Shown here piece by piece: positions 58,306-64,000 of a stretch of DNA of 64,000 nucleotides (within the stretch, counting starts at the first letter, position 1; every line of letters starts with the position of its first letter). The stretch spans positions 62,001 to 126,000 of the forward strand of contig WTPW01000582.1 in assembly GCA_009809945.1 (NCBI GenBank), given 5' to 3'. A model generated the notes under the pieces. That model saw only the letters and a program-made list of their open reading frames with translations. It did no database searches and had not been told where the DNA came from. The translations under genes were made by a program, and so were the position numbers. This DNA is from Gigaspora margarita. Lineage: Eukaryota > Glomeromycota > Glomeromycetes > Diversisporales > Gigasporaceae.

Positions 58306-59563
58306 CTTTAATCGTTTCTACAAACGATTAAATATTTTGAAATCGATTCTGGATTTAGAATCGATTCTAAAGAATATAATCGTTTTATATTATCTATTTA
58401 GAAATCTAAAATTTTAATAAATGTCTATGCTTTTAAATATGGCAGTGTTTATTATTAAATCACAGATTATCAAAAATATTAAGCCCATATTTTGTACTTA
58501 GCCATTTCTAATGGATGTATTTGTTGTTAATGTGCATTATTTATTTAAACTTTAAACTTATAGTTTATACTTAGCCATTTTATAATGTCTATGTTTGTTA
58601 TTAATAATACGTATTATTATTTATATAATTTGTCTTAAAGCGCAAATCTGTTGTAAAATTGAAGTTTCTATTTAATTATAGCACTTTGCAAAAAAAGTGT
58701 GACCCTGTGATTTTCACGGTGATGATGGTGGAAAATTTTAATTCCCTATTGATAATCATTTTCATCAAAAACGTCTATGTTTTATCCGAAATCTTTAAAA
58801 TTCTTCAAGAATTGAAAAATCGGCTGATTTCTCGTGATTTTAAATGACATCATGATCTGCAGAGGTCACACATTTTTGCAAAGCGCAATAAGCTCTGGTA
58901 TAGCCTTACAACAAAACTTTGCACATTGTTTCATATTATTTGTAAAACCAAATAACTTACCCTATAAGAAAATTGGACTGGATCGGCACGGGTTGCATCG
59001 GATAGGTACGGGTCTTTTTGGCACGGGTCTTAATCCGGATTGCAGGGACAGTGATTTTCTGTGTTTAACATAATACCGCAGAATTCACAGAATTGTGGCT
59101 AAATCACATAATACTGTCATATCACCACAGAATCTCACATAATTTAAGAATTTTGAAAAATTTGCACATAATTCGTGATTTTACCTGCAGTAGCACCATT
59201 GTATTACAAGAAAGCAAGAATATATTCTATTTATATCGATTTACATTGATATACGGATAGTATTAAATTGATTCAAGGCCGCTAGCTTAAAAAGTAAATT
59301 AATGGAATTCATAGTTGTGTGTATAGAAAAAATTTTTAATGCCAAAATTAGTAAGACTATGTGTAAAAAAATAAAGTCGCTTTAAATTCACGCGAAAAAG
59401 AATAGATTTAAATTTCTAAGCCTCAATTACAATGAATTCTTTAATTCTTTTCAAAATTTATAGATGAAATAGAAATTGATAGAAATTTTGTAAAAGAGAT
59501 ATAAATGTTATCAATAAAGTTTTTTTTACCTCTGGGTTATTAATAACTCTTTTACTATTAACA

Positions 59564-61487
59564 ATGTCTAAGAAAAAGCGAATTACAATAGATGCCCAGC
59601 TTAAAGAACATCCAAACACTTTTTGTGTTGATGATAATGTTTTAGTATGTGAATATTGCAGTGAAGCTATTGAATGGAGATTGAAATCAACAGTCGATAA
59701 TCATTGTCTTAGTAATAAACATAAGTCAAATAAAGCAGAATACGAAGCTCAAAAAGATATTAGAAGACAAGTATCTATTCGTGATAGTCTAAATGCAACT
59801 GAAATAAAAAATGAAGTCATTGAAGATTTAATTCAAGCATTTGCGATCGCTGATATTCCACTTGAAAAAGTAGACCGTTTGCTTCCATTTTTTAAAAAAT
59901 ATCTTAAACAAGGAGGAGGAATACCCCAATCTTCAACATTAAGACGTATATATTTACCTCGTATTTTTGAAAAGTATCAAAATGATCTTAAATTAATTTT
60001 TGATAGTAAACCTGTTTCTATTGTTATGGATGAGACAACTGACAGTTGTGCTCGAAGTGTTGTTAATACCCTTTTTGTATATCGTAATTTTACAAAACTG
60101 GTTTCTGTTAATTTTCTTGATATTGTCAATAATACTACAATCGGTCAAACTTTAGTAACTATACTTTCTAGTTATAGTATTTCCTTTAATATTCCATGTC
60201 TTTTCTTGTCGGATTCAGCAGCATACATGAAAAAATGTTATAAAGATGTGTTGGCACCATTAATGCCACAACTTATTCATGTACCTTGCTGTGCTCATAT
60301 TCTTAATTTGATCGGGTAAAATATTTAAATTATTTAGTAATTTATTTTAGAAAAATTTTATTTCATCTGGGTTAGAGTCATCTGAAATATTACTCATACG
60401 ATTAACTTTAATTATACAAATGACATTATTAGATTATCGGGTGACTTTAACCTAGAAATTTCATTTATTTTATTTATTAATTTATATTTAATTTTTATTT
60501 AGGGATACATAGAGAACTTTTTCAGGCTTTTCTCGTCTAACAACCTTTTTAGCAAAAGTGAAAGATATATTTATCAAATCACCAGCTCGACGAGGTCGAT
60601 ATTTAACTTACTTAAAAATGAATGGAGTTATAAATCCATGCAAAATTCCACTTCCAAATACAACACGATGGAATTCCTGGTTCCGAATGGTTTTTTATTT
60701 AAAAACCTATATTGAATATTGGCCTGAATATTTTTTACAAGAATCAACAGCAGATCCGACACATGAAAATCTATTGGAAATTAATTCTTGGTTACAAAAT
60801 AAAGAAATATTCGGAACTATTAAGATCTTTATTAATTTTATTTCTATTTTCGCAAAAGAGTTTGTTCAGGATCTTGATTTCTTTCAACAACAAAATCAAG
60901 CCATTTTTTCTTTTGTAGAAGGTCGATTAGAACAACTTACTGCATATATTGAAACCAACCGCCATGCTCAACATTTTGGGTCCAACTTAGAAGACTATAT
61001 TATTAACCAAAGATTCAATCCTTTAGATTTTTATCCTATTTTTCGTGATGCCTTTCAAGTGGCATATAAAAAATTTTCAAACCATATACCTCACCATCCA
61101 GCTCGCAATATTTTTCACGCCTGTCGTGTTTTTGATCCTGCTTATTTACATGCCAATGATATTTTAAGAAAAGATATTCGCCGTTATGCTGCAATCAAAG
61201 AATTTGAAAATCCATCTGATGATTTGATCCGTGAATGGTCAATCTATTGTAATCTACCAACGGATAACAGGCTTAAAGAAGCAGGATTAAACGAGTTTTG
61301 GTTGGATTTAAGTTCTCAACTTCCGATTTTGTCAAATATAGCATTAAACTATATTTGGTTACCCATTTCAAGCTGCAGTGTTGAACGTAGCTTTTCATTA
61401 TATAATACAATCTTAGATGATAATAGGCAAAATTTATCTGAAGAATCGTTAAAATTTTTAACTATGATGTATTTTAATGGAAATTAG
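59564..61487 (+). CDS. hAT transposase (two exons, one in-frame TAG)
   Basis: Exon 1 59564-60315, intron 60316-60502 (GTAAAA...TTTAG), exon 2 60503-61487; the joined length is 1,737 bases, in frame, 578 codons plus stop. Residues 18-53 form a BED-type zinc finger (C29-x2-C32-x14-H47-x5-H53). Catalytic-core features are IVMDETTD (D156), LFLSDSAAYM (D217) and CCAH (C243, H245). The C-terminus has the hAT dimerisation signature (WLPISSCSVERSFSLYN, catalytic Glu in SVERSF). One TAG codon (60510-60512) lies right after the splice, in DT*RTFSGF, where related transposases usually carry an aromatic residue. Unless read through, edited or avoided by other splicing, the protein is truncated at about 253 residues. 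Intact flanks suggest the stop is recent. Second exon 1 ATG choices are unlikely, since the zinc finger begins soon after the first. Confidence 0.9.
60510..60512 (+). other. Premature TAG in the transposase second exon
   Basis: Follows GG|G GAT ACA in the spliced frame. No alternative AG within the intron end restores the frame and avoids the codon; an AG made by the stop itself (60511-60512) would give a shifted frame. Confidence 0.75.
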
Positions 61488-62296
61488 GATACATTTTTTA
61501 TTTTTTATTTTTTTATACCTTTTATAATATTCATTTAATAAAATTTTTATTTCGAATTTGATCACATATTAGCACATAATCTGCTATTTAGACCGCATAA
61601 CTGCACATAATCTTGGAAAAACCATTTCACATTACATCACATAATTCATTTTTTCTTATCACATAATTTAGATTTTGTCACCGCATAAAATCACTGTCCC
61701 TGCCGGATTGGTACGGGCATGGTCCGAATTGGTACGGATTCCGTGGATGGTGTTGGACCGTATGCCCGTACCAAATGGACCGTAAATAGTTCAGGTTTTG
61801 CAGCAGTTTACTAGTCGAATCGGTATGGGATTTGGCACGGGTGAACGTAAATTCATGTGCCACCGCGATAACGATGTGGATTAACTATTAAACCATAAAT
61901 TTACATAAGTAATCAATATAAGATGAACAAGCTAACTGCATATGAAGTAAAATTTTGTAAGGAATTTTTTTTGTTAAGACACACAGGGAAGCTTCATCAG
62001 TGAAATCATGAGATATCGCTCTTTTTAAAAAAAAAATCACTTACTGATCTTTCGCTCTTCATGAAACGAGCCAACACATATCACGAGCCAACACGTGTGT
62101 AACGTACACATACGTGCCATCTGAATGCGCCATTTTATATGACGTGATATTACGTGCCACCCTTTGCCGTAATGTCCGTCCATTTTTACCGTGTCATTCG
62201 TGAAACGTTCCTGTATGTACCACATGATCCATGCCATTTCGAGCATTTCCGACACCAACCCGTACCACCACCCGTACCACTTTTCTTACAGGGTTA

Positions 62297-62406
62297 CAGT
62301 ATTAAATAATAAAAAAATAGAATCTAATCGGGCCACTCAATGCAAGAAATAACTATAAAGATTTAGAATTCGACCATCGATTCTAAAACGATTTTGATTT
62401 TTAGTA
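62297..62406 (+). repeat. Dispersed segment shared with 17.2 kb
   Basis: Begins right after the TTA target copy of the TIR element. Matches 17227-17355 in order and orientation. Confidence 0.75.
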
Positions 62407-62409
62407 TCA

Positions 62410-63050
62410 CAAATAAACTCCAAATTATTTGAATGATTTCGTCAATTTCTTGAAACTGAATATGAACACATTTATTATTGTTAAAGTTGAAAAACAAAGA
62501 TTAAAGTTATATTTACTAGTTTTATATCAACGCTCATCACACTTTCGTCAATAATTATCAACTATAACTAAAAAGAATTATATTATTGAAATTACTTTAA
62601 ACTGATACTTCTGTTGAAACTTTTAAAATTATAATTATGTATGCAATTTATTTTTTAATTTATAATAAAATTATTATCCGGCAGCTTACTATGATCATAC
62701 CACCAGAATAATTCGAGTTATTTTGATGGTAATTGAATCATCATCAAATAACTTCGTTATTTGATGATGACGCAATTATCACCTAAAGAACTCGGATTAT
62801 TCTGTTGGTTCAGTCGTCGTAAACCACCGGATAAAACCGTTATTGGATGCTACTTACGCAGCCAGATAAAATGAATCATTTTGCAAATAATTCTGTTATT
62901 GGCTGCTCCACATCCAATAACTATATATTATTGCTAGAATTCACTAGTGACTAAGTTCACTGTATGTTTTTTTAAATCTTTAATAATCAATTTTAACCAT
63001 AGAATATCTGATGAATTCATCTCTCATTAGGAAAAATCATCTTTATAGCA
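62410..63050. other. No gene recognised
   Basis: 62690-62940 contains repeated ttattggctgc/ccaataac and aattcgagttatt words in both orientations; possibly an old TIR element but without clear ends. Confidence 0.4.
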
Positions 63051-63059
63051 AATACCAAT

Positions 63060-63972
63060 TAAAAGTCAGAATCTACTATATTTCATCTTTTAGTTCCATC
63101 CAACAAATTAGATCTAGAATTAGTTGCATGCATTCAGCTTATTTTATTGATAGCAAGGCATCTAGTTTTCGATAAAAAGTTTACCAAAGTTTATTCTATC
63201 AGTTTTCAAAATAATAATTTTAAATCCTTACAAACTTTTTGCACTGACATCCTTGCGAAACATCCTAATCTAATTTTTAATTCTAATGATTTCTAATCAA
63301 GAAAAACGTGTTTATCAATCTTTTAAAGCGAGATGATTTATAAATAAAAAATTCTGAAATTTGGGATAAAGTTATTAAATGGAAAAAAGAACAAACTCCA
63401 AATCGACCTTATGATCTTAAACAATGGACTGAAAAGATTTTTAAATTTAAAGACTAAATGATCAATATATTCCTTTAATTTGATATTTTCAAATACCTGG
63501 AAAGACAGTGTAGCAAATGTTAATTTTATCGACAAATTCTTTGTTTAAATTTATTTGTTGATATTCTGACAAGTTTATAGACCCTAATGCATCCATTTCT
63601 TCCAACTATCTTACCCGCCCGTAAAAAAATTCCTATTCAATTTTCTGTCCGTGAAGTTGATTTTTTTAGTAATCCATCGTTACTTATTAATTATGAGCAT
63701 TTCATCTTTTATTGCTCATTGCTCATCGCTTTATTTTGTTACTAAATACCTTACTAGTTTAATTTATATCTTAGAGGAAATAGAGATAAATTTACTCATG
63801 AAATATTCATCAGTTATACATAATATACCTTGTACCGTGGTTGTGGATAGAATTCGTAAGTCTGGATGTTTTATTATCTATTTGAATGGTTTACAACACG
63901 ATAGTTTTATTTTTTTTCATTGAAAACTCAAAATTTATCAAATTCCATCCTTAATAGATTATTCATGCAGAC
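63060..63972 (+). pseudogene. BTB-TLDc relic D, inverted and strongly decayed
   Basis: Plus-strand homology to exon 2 of the minus-strand genes. It begins around tactatatttcatcttttag (against the TIFDLL region), then NKLDLELV, FTKVYSISFQNNNFKSLQTFCTDILAKHPNLIFNSNDF followed by a stop, an off-frame EIWDKV equivalent at 63355-63380, ILPARKKIPIQFSVREVDFFSNPS at 63611-63670, and pieces of the TLDc domain to KTQNLSNSILNRLF near 63960. Several stops, frame slips and missing blocks are present. Homology stops at about 63972, before the end of the gene, so another insertion or breakpoint lies at the window edge. No BTB exon is visible upstream. Confidence 0.75.
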
Positions 63973-64000
63973 TAGTGATTGTACCTGGTGCTACCCCTGC

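Larger units (their letters stand above)
59043..61702 (+). mobile_element. Complete hAT transposon, 2,660 bp, perfect TIRs and 8-bp TSD
   Basis: The terminal repeats are 16 bases, CAGGGACAGTGATTTT and the exact inverse at 61687-61702. The 8-bp duplication CCGGATTG is perfect (59035-59042 and 61703-61710). Subterminal zones carry seven or more (t/g)CACATAAT words, three on the left and four on the right, likely transposase-binding sites. The interior holds one transposase gene with one intron. It inserted into a 666-bp TIR element and is therefore younger than it. The intact ends and target duplication point to recent movement. Confidence 0.96.
58960..62293 (-). mobile_element. TIR element copy 2 (666 bp net), TTA target duplication, split by hAT
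   Basis: The ends are CCCTATAAGAAAATTGGAC and the inverse ACCACTTTTCTTACAGGG, with TTA on both sides (58957-58959 and 62294-62296). Removing the hAT element plus one target copy leaves 666 bases that align, inverted, over the full length of copy 1. The 3-base duplications of different sequence (CTT, TTA) fit a CACTA-like or Harbinger-like mechanism, but the terminal bases match neither clearly. Confidence 0.85.

Noticed and set aside
58072..58311. Three overlapping 61-79-codon Pro/Arg-rich frames
   Set aside because: They come from repeated cgtgcc/cggtcc words in a TIR element; frames in all registers are open for the same reason.

Overview
This window is very AT-rich eukaryotic DNA: genes are few, introns are short with GT..AG borders, and layered mobile-element debris fills most of the space. 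The surviving coding sequence consists of BTB/POZ plus TLDc genes in several copies, Sel1-repeat (tetratricopeptide-like) genes, a hAT transposase with a short intron, and a two-domain hypothetical protein. This combination is typical of arbuscular mycorrhizal fungi (Glomeromycotina, Rhizophagus-like). The assignment is inferred from gene content; no marker gene fixes the species.

Layout. 1-640: a stray block of a ~110-bp satellite whose main array is at 38.5-41.4 kb. 1.8-2.8 kb: an intact single-exon gene of unknown function. 3-7.6 kb: inverted repeats, a fold-back element and two TIR elements with target duplications. 8-9 kb: a broken multi-exon gene with a tandem exon duplication. 12.3-14.2 kb: two damaged Sel1-repeat genes. 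14.7-15.5 kb: a GC-richer poly(A)-tailed element ending at a 171-bp assembly gap, with an apparently identical inverted copy at 27.4-28.2 kb. 16.2-18.1 kb: three TIR elements. 19.1-20.3, 34.4-36.4 and 54.1-55.8 kb (all minus strand): three paralogous BTB-TLDc genes that share their 3' flanks, each broken in a different way. A fourth, more diverged and inverted relic is at 63.1-64 kb. 20.4-21.0 and 27.0-29.4 kb: elements built on a conserved ~51-bp perfect palindrome. 51.1-53.6 kb: two retroposed elements with target-site duplications. 57.6-62.3 kb: two copies of a ~660-bp TIR element, one split by a complete 2,660-bp hAT transposon with a perfect 8-bp target duplication.

The window does not read as an operon or pathway. 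It reads as a repeat-rich accessory region in which a BTB-TLDc family has been duplicated and then eroded by insertions that can be dated relative to one another. The most unusual structure is the nested palindrome at 27.0-29.4 kb: short palindromes alternate with longer ones, and the whole array is itself an inverted repeat.
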